NCBI RefSeq assembly: GCF_014207935.1
Contig: NZ_JACHLL010000002.1
Location: 677,865-741,864, forward strand
DNA length: 64,000 nt
Reading direction: 5' to 3'
Source of the DNA: Pseudomonas fluvialis
Lineage (GTDB): Bacteria; Pseudomonadota; Gammaproteobacteria; Pseudomonadales; Pseudomonadaceae
Shown: piece after piece, positions 9,414 to 18,149 of the stretch
Numbering within the stretch: the stretch's first letter is position 1
How the letters are laid out: each line of letters starts with the position of its first letter
Program-made: the position numbers and the translations under genes
Notes under the pieces: model-generated
Database searches by the model: none
Told to the model about the DNA's origin: nothing
The model's input: only the letters and a program-made list of their open reading frames with translations

Positions 9414-10406
9414 TTACCAACCAACCCCCAGTCCAATCAGATAGCGCCTCTCCGAATAGGTTTGACCCAAACCACGCAACTGATCCAGCTCGTAGAGCAG
9501 TGACAACCGTGCCCATTCATTGACCCGATAGCGCAGCCCTGCCTCGGCATCGATGATGTAGTCGATTTCCTCAATGGTCGGAACCTGCACCTCGGCCTTG
9601 CTGTAGAACTCCAATCGAGTGCCCCAGAGCAGCCGCTTGTAATCCATTTCCGCCGACCACAGATCGAACGCCAGATCGCCGTTGCGCGCATCCAGTTTTG
9701 CCCGATTGAACTGACCGACCAGCTCAAAACGCCCCAGCTCGTTGTCCCAGAAGCGATAACCCGGGCCGGCGCCGAACAGCCGCTGCCGATAGATATCCTC
9801 GAACTCGTCCTCCTGCTGGTCATAGCTGGTCCGCCAGTACCAGTCATCCGTGATGAAGCGGTCGAGGTCGTATTCCAGTTCCCAGTTGTCGTCCTTTTTC
9901 ACGCCATTCTTGGTTTCATGCTCCAGCTGGCCGCTGGCCACATGGCGCCACAGGCCGTGGCTGATCCGCGTATCGCCCTTGATTTTGAACTCGTCGGTAT
10001 CATCCTCGTTGCGCTCCAGATCGAGCTTGGCATCCAGGTTACCCTCCCAGACCCTGTCCTCGATCAGGGCGCGCGGCGGAATCAGCTGGTGAATATCGGC
10101 CAACGGCATCACCTGTTCCTTGCCATTGACCACCCGCACCATGCCCGTACCGGCGGCCTCCAGGCGTTCACTGGCCAGGGTTTCGGTGAGGTTGCGCTTG
10201 ACCAGCAGCGGCTTTTCCGAGCGCAGCGTGTCAATATCCTTCCAGTCGATGGTCACCTGGCCTGCATAGCGGGTCTTCAGCACCAGCTTGCCGCCATCCA
10301 TCAGCACGATCTTGCCGGTCATACGGTCGCCGTTGTCCAACCATACGGTGTCGGCCCACAACGCTCCCGACAGACACAAGCCCAGCAACAACAGAATTCC
10401 ACGCAT
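9414..10406 (-). CDS. DUF481 outer-membrane beta-barrel protein (YdiY-like)
   Basis: 330-residue secreted protein: a signal peptide (MRGILLLLGLCLSGALWA), a short all-beta N-terminal module (DTVWLDNGDRMTGKIVLMDG), then a DUF481 barrel with alternating aromatic strands ending in a Trp (YLIGLGVGW), typical of outer-membrane insertion. E. coli YdiY of this family is salt-induced; the exact role is unknown. The open frame continues to 10538, but that part lies inside the divergent alkyltransferase-like gene. The ATG at 10406 overlaps that gene's ATG on the opposite strand within a single CATG. The start also coincides exactly with the signal peptide. Confidence 0.8.
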   Translation of the reverse strand: MRGILLLLGLCLSGALWADTVWLDNGDRMTGKIVLMDGGKLVLKTRYAGQVTIDWKDIDTLRSEKPLLVKRNLTETLASERLEAAGTGMVRVVNGKEQVMPLADIHQLIPPRALIEDRVWEGNLDAKLDLERNEDDTDEFKIKGDTRISHGLWRHVASGQLEHETKNGVKKDDNWELEYDLDRFITDDWYWRTSYDQQEDEFEDIYRQRLFGAGPGYRFWDNELGRFELVGQFNRAKLDARNGDLAFDLWSAEMDYKRLLWGTRLEFYSKAEVQVPTIEEIDYIIDAEAGLRYRVNEWARLSLLYELDQLRGLGQTYSERRYLIGLGVGW

Positions 10407-10779
10407 GCTTATCGACCACGATTCCAGCAAGAACACAGCGCGCAAGAATGCCCTCGCCAGCACGGCGGCAGCAAGCACCGCCCAGCGCCGAGAAGCGCTG
10501 TATCTGGCGCTTGGGCAAATACCAAGAGGCCAGGTCACCAGCTACGGCGAACTGGCGGCACGTGCCGGACTGGGCAAAGCCGCACGCTGGGTCGGCCGCA
10601 CCCTCAGTCAACTGCCCGACGACACATCCCTACCGTGGCATCGCGTGGTCGCGGCCGGTGGCCATCTGAGCCTGCCGGCTGGCAGCCCTGCCGGAGATGA
10701 GCAGCGCGCCCGCCTTAGAGATGAAGGCGTAAGCATCCACAACGAACGGGTGGACATGCGTCGGCACGGCTGGCGCTGA
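10405..10779 (+). CDS. Alkyltransferase-like (ATL) DNA-repair protein
   Basis: MGMT-fold protein of 124 aa in which the alkyl-accepting cysteine is replaced by tryptophan: the active-site motif reads PWHRVV instead of PCHRV. That substitution defines ATL proteins (E. coli YbaZ/AtlA), which bind O6-alkylguanine, flip the base and hand the lesion to nucleotide excision repair rather than removing the alkyl group. Recognition elements are visible: GQIPRGQVTSYGELA (helix-turn-helix entry), Arg finger region KAARWVGRTLSQ, and the C-terminal LRDEGV. The first about 24 residues are a polar extension with no match. The ATG at 10405 is read through the same CATG as the divergent DUF481 start; no strong ribosome site is visible, so the true start could be slightly downstream. 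Confidence 0.8.
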   Translation: MLIDHDSSKNTARKNALASTAAASTAQRREALYLALGQIPRGQVTSYGELAARAGLGKAARWVGRTLSQLPDDTSLPWHRVVAAGGHLSLPAGSPAGDEQRARLRDEGVSIHNERVDMRRHGWR

Positions 10780-10832
10780 GTATTCCCAGCGGTTAGAGTG
10801 CGCCCTTTGTTTTTGCCTGTAGCTTGAAGCCC

Positions 10833-12611
10833 ATGCCCCGTCGCTCCTGGCGCGCCGCCCTCGCCACCTATGCCAATCCGGCCACTCTGGTGCTGCTCAT
10901 TCTGGGCTTCGCTGCGGGCCTACCGTACATGCTGGTGTTTTCCACCCTCTCGGTGTGGCTGCGCGAAGCCGGCGTGTCGCACCAGACCATCGGCTACGCC
11001 AGCCTGATTGGCCTGGCCTATGCCTTCAAATGGGTGTGGTCGCCCATGCTCGACCAGTGGCGGCTCCCGGTACTCGGCCGTCTGGGGCGCCGCCGTTCAT
11101 GGCTGATCCTTTCGCAGGTGCTGGTAGCCGGCGGCCTGCTGGGCATGGCCCTGATCGATCCGCGCGAGCACCTGTCCTGGCTGATTGCCGTGGCCGTGGT
11201 TGTGGCCTTCGCCTCGGCCACCCAGGACATCGCGATCGATGCCTATCGCCTGGAAATCGCCGACGACACTCACCAAGCCGCCCTCGCCGCCAGCTACATG
11301 GCGGGCTACCGTGTCTCCGCCCTGCTCGCCACCGCCGGAGCGCTGTACTTCGCCGGCTGGTTCGGCTCCACCGGCAACAGTTACTCCTACAGCGCCTGGG
11401 CCGGCACCTACGCCCTGTTTGCCCTGCTGATGCTGCCCGGCCTGCTGACCTGTCTGTGGATGCGCGAGCCACCAGCAATCCTCGCGCCGCCGTCCAAGCA
11501 CGGCTTCCTCCATCAGTTGCTGGCGCTCATGGCGGCCATCGTTCTGGCGATTTCAGTGCCCAACCTGTTCATTGAGCTAAAGGAGTTCTACCAGAGCGAA
11601 CTGGTGACGATGATGCAGAGTGTGGTCACCATGCGGGATCTGCTTAACACCGACAGTCACTTCAAACTGGCCCTGCTCTATACGGCCTTAGCCTGCGTAA
11701 GCGCCTCAGGGCTGTTCTGGGGCGGCCTGGTCCAGGTACTCAAGAACGGGTTCTTCCACCACCTGCTGTCGGTACTGCTGCTGATCACTCTGCTGGTGTC
11801 GGTGCCGGCGTTCTTTACCCAATTGCTGCGCAGTGAACTGTTCAGCGGCACTATCAGCCTAGAGCAACTGGTGCTGGAAGACCGCGCCTTCCTGCGTGCC
11901 CTGCTGTACGGCGTGCTGACTGCCCTGTGCCTGTCCAGCCTCGGCCGTCGCGGCCTGGCCCCGGTGCTGACGCCGGTCAACGACTTCGTGGTGCGCTATC
12001 GCTGGCAGGCACTGGCCCTGCTGGGGCTGATCGCCACCTACCGGCTGTCGGACACCGTAATGGGGGTCATGGCCAACGTTTTCTACATCGATCTGGGCTA
12101 CAGCAAGGAACAGATCGCCAGCATCAGCAAGCTGTTCGGCCTGCTCATGACCCTGTTCGGTGCGGGCCTTGGGGGGGTGCTGATCGTGCGCTTCGGCATC
12201 CTGCCGATCCTGTTCATCGGCGGTGTGGCCTCAGCAGCCACCAATATCCTGTTTGCGCTGATGGCGGGCATGGGCGCCAACGTCGACATGCTGGTGCTCA
12301 CCATCGGCTGCGACAACTTCAGCTCAGGCCTGGCCACGGCGGCTTTCGTCGCCTACCTGTCGAGCCTGACCAGCCTGAAGTTCTCTGCCACCCAGTACGC
12401 CCTGCTCAGCTCGATCATGTTGCTCCTGCCGCGCCTGATTGGCGGCTACTCCGGAGCCATGGTGGAAAAACTCGGCTACAGCCAGTTCTTCATGGTCACC
12501 GCACTGCTCGGCATCCCGACCCTGCTACTGATTCTCTGGCAGTGGCGCCAGCCGGCCGAAGCTGTTCCCGAGCCTGCTGCGCCCGCCAGCAATGGCGAGC
12601 ACAGCGCCTAA
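10833..12611 (+). CDS. ampG: AmpG muropeptide permease (MFS)
   Basis: Inner-membrane importer of GlcNAc-anhydroMurNAc-peptides released during wall turnover; it feeds peptidoglycan recycling and supplies the signal for AmpR-dependent beta-lactamase induction. The 592-residue, very hydrophobic protein starts with MFS helix 1 (ATLVLLILGFAAGLPYMLVFSTLSVWLREAG) and has the AmpG motif YAFKWVWSPMLDQW and the A-like loop RLGRRRSWL. A central insertion (about residues 230-390) with extra membrane segments makes it about 100 residues longer than the E. coli protein, as is usual in Pseudomonas. A TTG three codons earlier is possible, but ATG 10833 is preferred. It is followed closely by the convergent hemH gene with only 15 nt between stops. 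Confidence 0.93.
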   Translation: MPRRSWRAALATYANPATLVLLILGFAAGLPYMLVFSTLSVWLREAGVSHQTIGYASLIGLAYAFKWVWSPMLDQWRLPVLGRLGRRRSWLILSQVLVAGGLLGMALIDPREHLSWLIAVAVVVAFASATQDIAIDAYRLEIADDTHQAALAASYMAGYRVSALLATAGALYFAGWFGSTGNSYSYSAWAGTYALFALLMLPGLLTCLWMREPPAILAPPSKHGFLHQLLALMAAIVLAISVPNLFIELKEFYQSELVTMMQSVVTMRDLLNTDSHFKLALLYTALACVSASGLFWGGLVQVLKNGFFHHLLSVLLLITLLVSVPAFFTQLLRSELFSGTISLEQLVLEDRAFLRALLYGVLTALCLSSLGRRGLAPVLTPVNDFVVRYRWQALALLGLIATYRLSDTVMGVMANVFYIDLGYSKEQIASISKLFGLLMTLFGAGLGGVLIVRFGILPILFIGGVASAATNILFALMAGMGANVDMLVLTIGCDNFSSGLATAAFVAYLSSLTSLKFSATQYALLSSIMLLLPRLIGGYSGAMVEKLGYSQFFMVTALLGIPTLLLILWQWRQPAEAVPEPAAPASNGEHSA

Positions 12612-12626
12612 CGCCTGAGCCCGGGC

Positions 12627-13652
12627 TCAGGCCGGATGAGGGGCTCGCTGGCAGATCGCGGCCAGGGCCCTGACCCAGGATTCATGGGTATTCAGACAGG
12701 GCACCAGCACCAGATCCTCACCACCCGCGGCAACGAACTGTTCCTTGCCGCGCTGACCAATCTCTTCCAGGGTCTCGATGCAGTCCGCCACAAACGCCGG
12801 ACACATCACCAGCAGCTTCTTCACGCCCTGAGCGGCCAGTTCGTCCAGACGCGCCTCGGTATAGGGCTCAATCCACTTGGCCCGGCCCAGGCGTGACTGG
12901 AACGCCACCGACCACTGCGCAGGCGTAAGTCCGGCACGTTCGGCAAAACCTTCACTGACGCGGTAGCACTGGGCGCGATAGCAGCTATCCAGCACGGCTC
13001 CCGTGGCACGCTGGCAACAGTCGGCACCCTTCAGGCAATGACTGCCCGTGGGGTCGGTCTTGTGCAGATGGCGCTCCGGCAGACCGTGATAGCTCAGCAG
13101 CAGGTGATCAAAACCCTGTTGCAGATACGGCCGCGCGCTCTCGGCCAGCGCATCCAGGTACTCCGGCTGGGCATAGAACGGCGCAACGATGGACAGCTGC
13201 AGAGGCAGCTGGTGCGCGGCAATCACCCGCTGCGCTTCGGCAATCGCGGTAGTCGTGGTGCTGTCGGCAAACTGCGGGTACAGGGGAGCAAAGGTCACCT
13301 GGCGGATACCCTGGGCAGCCAGGCGCTTGAGGCTCGACTCAATGGACGGCTCACCGTAGCGCATCGCCAGCTCCACCGGTCCCTGCGGCCAGTGCGGCTT
13401 GATCGCTTCGCACAACTGGCGGCTGAGCACCACCAACGGTGAGCCCTCCTCCCACCAGATCGACTGATAGGCATGGGCCGATGCCGCCGGGCGCTTGATC
13501 AGAATCAGCGACACTAGCAGACGGCGCACTGGCCAGGGCAGATCAATGACATAGGGGTCCATCAGGAACTGGTTCAGGTAGCGCCTCACATCGGCCACTT
13601 CGGGGGAAGCCGGCGAACCCAGATTGACCAGCAACAACGCCTGTTGAGTCAT
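12627..13652 (-). CDS. hemH: Ferrochelatase
   Basis: Last enzyme of haem synthesis: inserts Fe2+ into protoporphyrin IX at the cytoplasmic face of the membrane. 341 aa, the normal bacterial length. Starts [17 protein letters not shown]; family features include the substrate-channel segment [16 protein letters not shown], the catalytic histidine in [12 protein letters not shown] (near residue 190) and the acidic motif [10 protein letters not shown] close to the C-terminus with preceding CPAFVAD. The longer open frame upstream lies inside the next gene, and ATG 13652 matches the family start. It follows the TIGR01777 epimerase gene by 13 nt on the same strand, so the two form one operon. Confidence 0.97.
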   Translation of the reverse strand: MTQQALLLVNLGSPASPEVADVRRYLNQFLMDPYVIDLPWPVRRLLVSLILIKRPAASAHAYQSIWWEEGSPLVVLSRQLCEAIKPHWPQGPVELAMRYGEPSIESSLKRLAAQGIRQVTFAPLYPQFADSTTTTAIAEAQRVIAAHQLPLQLSIVAPFYAQPEYLDALAESARPYLQQGFDHLLLSYHGLPERHLHKTDPTGSHCLKGADCCQRATGAVLDSCYRAQCYRVSEGFAERAGLTPAQWSVAFQSRLGRAKWIEPYTEARLDELAAQGVKKLLVMCPAFVADCIETLEEIGQRGKEQFVAAGGEDLVLVPCLNTHESWVRALAAICQRAPHPA

Positions 13653-13665
13653 GCAATTTCCTAAT

Positions 13666-14568
13666 TCAGTTAGGCCCGAGGAGATCATCCAGGGCACTGT
13701 CCAGATCGGTAAACGAAAACCTGAAACCCGCTTCCAGCAGACGTCGCGGCACGGCACGCTGGCCGCCCAGCAACAGCACCGACAACTCGCCCAGGCCGAC
13801 ACGCAGCAACAAGCTCGGTAACGGCAGGAAAGCCGGACGACGCAGCACGCGGCCCAGCGCCTGGGCGAAGGCCTTGTTGCGTACCGGCTGCGGCGCGCAG
13901 GCATTATAAGGACCGCGCGCCTGAGGATGGTGCAAGAGAAAATCGATCAGGGCTATTTCATCCTGCAGATGAATCCACGGCATCCACTGCCGTCCCGCGC
14001 CGATCGGCCCGCCCAGGCCGAGGCGAAACGGCGGCAGCAGGCGCTGCAGAAAGCCGCCATCAGCCGCGAGCACCAGGCCGGTTCGCAGCAATACCACGCG
14101 CAGTCCCAGTGTTTCGGCGCGCAGCGCGGTTTCCTCCCAGGCGCCACAGAGCTGACTGGCAAAGTCCTCGCTGACCGGCGAATGCTGCTCATCCAGCTCG
14201 CGCTCGCCACCGTCGCCATACCAGCCCACCGCCGAACCCGACAGCAGAACCTGCGGCCGCTGCGGCAACGCCTCCAGCCAGGTCAGCAATTGCTCGGTCA
14301 GTTGAATCCGGCTGGCCCACAGCAACGCCTTGCGCTTGCGCGTCCAGGGCCGGTCGGCAATCGGCGCTCCCGCCAGGTTGACCACCGCGTCCGGCACGTC
14401 CTGATCCAGCTCATGTAGATCACCAATACCGCGCACTGCACTGCCGCACAGCTCCGGGATCCGTTCAGGCGTGCGACTCCACACCGTCAGACGATGGCCA
14501 GTCGCCAGCCAGTGACGGCACAGCGCCCGACCAATCAACCCGCTTCCACCGGTCAGCAAGATATGCAT
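13666..14568 (-). CDS. TIGR01777 family epimerase-like NAD(P)-binding protein (YfcH-like)
   Basis: Atypical extended SDR of 300 aa. N-terminal Rossmann motif [15 protein letters not shown], the TIGR01777 hallmarks [15 protein letters not shown] (near residue 60) and [18 protein letters not shown] (near 120), and the C-terminal DUF1731 module ([28 protein letters not shown], abbreviated here by its ends LPSLLL and RAVPRRL). Substrate unknown for the whole family. It is the first gene of an operon with hemH. The promoter region upstream (14569-14754) is shared with the renalase gene and contains the 28-bp dyad described separately, so co-regulation with renalase is plausible. Confidence 0.88.
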   Translation of the reverse strand: MHILLTGGSGLIGRALCRHWLATGHRLTVWSRTPERIPELCGSAVRGIGDLHELDQDVPDAVVNLAGAPIADRPWTRKRKALLWASRIQLTEQLLTWLEALPQRPQVLLSGSAVGWYGDGGERELDEQHSPVSEDFASQLCGAWEETALRAETLGLRVVLLRTGLVLAADGGFLQRLLPPFRLGLGGPIGAGRQWMPWIHLQDEIALIDFLLHHPQARGPYNACAPQPVRNKAFAQALGRVLRRPAFLPLPSLLLRVGLGELSVLLLGGQRAVPRRLLEAGFRFSFTDLDSALDDLLGPN

Positions 14569-14681
14569 GGCATCCTCCTCGCATGGCGTGAACTGGCACT
14601 AGTCTAAGTATTGACGCCCCTGTGCCTCATGCCAGGCGCAACAGCGTCATTACTGAAAGGCAGGCACCTGCACCGCACATT

Positions 14682-14709
14682 CCTGTACATTAAATACGAA
14701 TTGTACAGG
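14682..14709. promoter_or_regulatory. 28-bp inverted repeat, LitR/PplR-type MerR operator candidate
   Basis: CCTGTACA, 12 nt of AT-rich spacer, TGTACAGG: perfect 8-bp arms. The core TGTACA-N12-TGTACA is the form I recall for class II LitR/PplR photosensory MerR regulators in Pseudomonas. It sits between the divergent TIGR01777-hemH and renalase units, 46 nt before the renalase ATG. Confidence 0.65.
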
Positions 14710-14712
14710 TAA

Positions 14713-15962
<1,250 letters not shown>

Positions 15963-16154
15963 TCAGTCCTGCTTCGTCGGTGACTGAACCTGCGCGGGCC
16001 CATCCTGAGCTTGTAGTTGCCGCCAGAGTTCAGCCGCCTCGCTGAATTCTGTCCCCGCTTCGGCATCCAGCGCATCCAGATCGTAGCGGCTCAGGCAACC
16101 CTCACCGAGGGTAGCAGGCGCCTGCGCGGCGGCCTTGTCCAGAGGGCCGGCCAT
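15963..16154 (-). CDS. Small hypothetical protein coupled to CBS-domain gene
   Basis: 63-residue acidic, Ala/Gln-rich protein (MAGPLDKAAAQAPATLGEGC at the start) without recognisable domains. Support for being real: its ATG overlaps the stop of the CBS-domain gene by one base (TGATG), the frame is intact and ends against the convergent Trp-rich gene with no spare space. It is last in the purU-CBS-orf operon. It could still be a chance frame; no homologue is recognised. Confidence 0.5.
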   Translation of the reverse strand: MAGPLDKAAAQAPATLGEGCLSRYDLDALDAEAGTEFSEAAELWRQLQAQDGPAQVQSPTKQD

Positions 16155-16582
16155 CAGTACACCACATCCGGCTGATGGCGGTCATGCTCGGAAAACTGAC
16201 ACATCGCCCGCAGCACATCATGCCGGCTGATCTCGCCGACAAAACGGCCATCCTCCAGAACCGGCAGACGGCGGCGATGCTCATGGCTGAACAGTTCGGC
16301 CACATCGAGAATGCTGCTTTGCGCCGAAACGGTTTCGACCTCGACCGTCATGCAACTGCCCACCTGCCCTCCCGCTTCCTCGTGATAGAGCCCCGTGAGA
16401 ATGGCACGCAGACAGTCACCGTCGGACAGATAGCCAAGCAGACCGCCATGCTCGTCCAGCACGGCCAGCCCCGACGTGCGATGCTCGAGCATGCGCTCGA
16501 CCGCCACGAACACATCCTGATCGGCACGCAGGGTTGGCAGATGGGTCGACATGTAGTCCCGCACCCTGAGCGACTTGAGCAT
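16154..16582 (-). CDS. CBS-domain pair protein
   Basis: 142-residue stand-alone protein consisting of two CBS motifs (residues about 10-60: VRDYMSTHLPTLRADQDVFV and LAVLDEHGGLLGYLSDGD; about 75-130: SCMTVEVETVSAQSSILDVA and LPVLEDGRFVGEISRHDVLRA). CBS pairs bind adenine nucleotides (AMP, ATP, SAM) and act as energy or ligand sensors. It begins 31 nt after purU on the same strand with a GGGGAGG ribosome site, so it may sense a nucleotide linked to one-carbon/purine flux. The target is unknown. Confidence 0.88.
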   Translation of the reverse strand: MLKSLRVRDYMSTHLPTLRADQDVFVAVERMLEHRTSGLAVLDEHGGLLGYLSDGDCLRAILTGLYHEEAGGQVGSCMTVEVETVSAQSSILDVAELFSHEHRRRLPVLEDGRFVGEISRHDVLRAMCQFSEHDRHQPDVVY

Positions 16583-16612
16583 GACGCACCTCCCCAGGCA
16601 GACGATCTGGCG

Positions 16613-17464
16613 TCAGTCGAACACCACCGTCTTGTTGTCGTGCACCAGTACACGATCTTCCAAGTGATAGCGCAGGCCGCGCGACAGCGCCATTTTCTCC
16701 ACATCCTTGCCCAGGCGCACCATGTCTTCGATGCTGTCGCGGTGGGTCACGCGCACCACGTCCTGCTCAATGATCGGCCCGGCATCCAGCTCGTCGGTGA
16801 CGTAATGGCAGGTAGCACCAATCAGCTTGACCCCACGCAGCGAGGCTTGGTGATACGGCTTGGCTCCGACGAAGGATGGCAGGAAGCTGTGGTGGATGTT
16901 GATCACCCGCTGCGCATAGTCACGGCACAGCGCCGGCGGCAGGATTTGCATGTAGCGCGCCAGCACCACGCAATCGGCGGCATGCTCGCCGATCAGGCGA
17001 TTGACTTCGTCGAAGGCCGGCTGCTTGTTCTGCGGATCGACCGGGACGTGGAAATAGGGGATGCCGTGCCATTCCACCATGCTGCGCAGGTCGTCATGGT
17101 TGGAGATCACGCAGGGAATCTGGCAATCCAGCTCGCCGCTATGCCAGCGGTGCAGCAGGTCCGCCAGGCAATGCGACTCCTTGCTGGCCATCAGCACCAC
17201 GCGCTTCTGCACCGCCGAATCAGTCACCCGCCACTGCATGGCGAACTCCTTGGCAATGGGAGCAAAGGCCTGGCGGAAACCCTCGAGATCAAACGGCAGC
17301 GAGTCGGCACGAATTTCATGACGCATGAAGAACCAGCCACTCTGATTATCCGAGTGGTGACTGGCTTCGGTAATCCAGCCGTTATAAGTGGCGAGAAAGT
17401 TACTCACCTTGGCGACAATACCCACGCGATCAGGACAGGCAATCACCAAACGAAAAGTGCGCAT
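16613..17464 (-). CDS. purU: Formyltetrahydrofolate deformylase
   Basis: Hydrolyses 10-formyl-THF to formate and THF, balancing one-carbon pools and feeding formate to PurT. 283 aa: N-terminal ACT domain (residues 1-80; RLVIACPDRVGIVAKVSNFL) that binds regulatory amino acids in PurU, then a formyltransferase-fold catalytic domain with ISNHDDL, LARYMQILPP, and the catalytic HHSFLPSFVGAKPYHQA; the terminal DVVRVTHRDS is also conserved. ATG 17464 is chosen over an upstream TTG two codons earlier. First gene of a three-gene unit with the CBS protein and a small ORF. Pseudomonads often hold several purU paralogues, and only one is in this window. Confidence 0.94.
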   Translation of the reverse strand: MRTFRLVIACPDRVGIVAKVSNFLATYNGWITEASHHSDNQSGWFFMRHEIRADSLPFDLEGFRQAFAPIAKEFAMQWRVTDSAVQKRVVLMASKESHCLADLLHRWHSGELDCQIPCVISNHDDLRSMVEWHGIPYFHVPVDPQNKQPAFDEVNRLIGEHAADCVVLARYMQILPPALCRDYAQRVINIHHSFLPSFVGAKPYHQASLRGVKLIGATCHYVTDELDAGPIIEQDVVRVTHRDSIEDMVRLGKDVEKMALSRGLRYHLEDRVLVHDNKTVVFD

Positions 17465-17645
17465 GCACAAACTCCAGATTCTTCAGCAAGGCGGCCATTC
17501 TAGCCAGCCCCAGGCTTTTGTGCAGCACTGAGCGCAGACAATTCCTCCAATCCTTGTGTGGGAATCTGTCACCAGATGACATCGATTAACTTCTATTAAT
17601 AAGACATTAACTTCATGTCAGTTCCGGAAAAGTTAAAACAGGGAA
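17465..17645. other. AT-rich intergenic region between purU and mvaT
   Basis: Notably AT-rich compared with the rest of the window, with ATTAACTT present twice within 30 nt and TGACAT/ATGTCA flanks. AT-rich stretches like this are preferred by MvaT itself, so autoregulation is plausible. No additional ORF was seen. Confidence 0.4.
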
Positions 17646-17674
17646 TTTACATGACACTGAAGCCTGTCTACTAT
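17646..17674 (+). promoter_or_regulatory. Sigma-70 promoter of mvaT
   Basis: TTTACA, 17-nt spacer, TACTAT; the -10 ends 43 nt before the mvaT start codon. A good match to the housekeeping consensus in an otherwise GC-rich genome. Confidence 0.65.
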
Positions 17675-17717
17675 GCATAACACTTGACCACCCTCCATCG
17701 AATCATTAGGTGCATAC

Positions 17718-18092
17718 ATGTCGCTGATTAATGAATACCGCGCTACCGAAGAAGCCATCAAAGAACTGCAAGAGCGCCTGAAGAACCTGTCGCAAGACGA
17801 CAAACTGCAGAAAGAACTGGAATTCGAAGGCAAGCTGCGTGGCCTGATGGCCGAATACCAGAAGTCGCTGCGCGACATTATTGCCCTGCTCGATCCAGAA
17901 TCCCGCAGCAGCAAGGCTCCACGCGCCGCCAAGGCCACCGGCAGCAAGCGTGCCCGCAAGGTCAAGCAATACAAGAACCCCAACACCGGCGAAGTGATTG
18001 AAACCAAAGGCGGCAATCACAAGACCCTGAAAGAGTGGAAAGCCAAGTGGGGCAATGACACCGTGGAAGGCTGGATGACCCTGTTGGGTTAA
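17718..18092 (+). CDS. mvaT: MvaT, H-NS-family xenogeneic silencer
   Basis: Nucleoid protein that coats AT-rich, often foreign DNA and silences it; in P. aeruginosa it controls virulence, quorum-sensing and prophage genes. 124 aa: N-terminal coiled-coil oligomerisation region (MSLINEYRATEEAIKELQER to about residue 60), flexible basic linker (SSKAPRAAKATGSKRARK), and the C-terminal AT-hook-like DNA-binding domain with KVKQYKNPNTGEVIETKGGNHKTLKEWK. These match MvaT rather than E. coli H-NS. Single gene with its own promoter and terminator, located between purU and sbcB as in other pseudomonads. Confidence 0.97.
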   Translation: MSLINEYRATEEAIKELQERLKNLSQDDKLQKELEFEGKLRGLMAEYQKSLRDIIALLDPESRSSKAPRAAKATGSKRARKVKQYKNPNTGEVIETKGGNHKTLKEWKAKWGNDTVEGWMTLLG

Positions 18093-18106
18093 TTCACCGC
18101 CACAAC

Positions 18107-18134
18107 AAAACGCCAGCCTCTGCTGGCGTTTTTT
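18107..18134. terminator. Terminator between mvaT and sbcB
   Basis: AAAACGCCAG, 6-nt loop, CTGGCGTTTTTT; usable in both directions between convergent genes. Confidence 0.92.
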
Positions 18135-18149
18135 ATGCCTGCCGATAAA

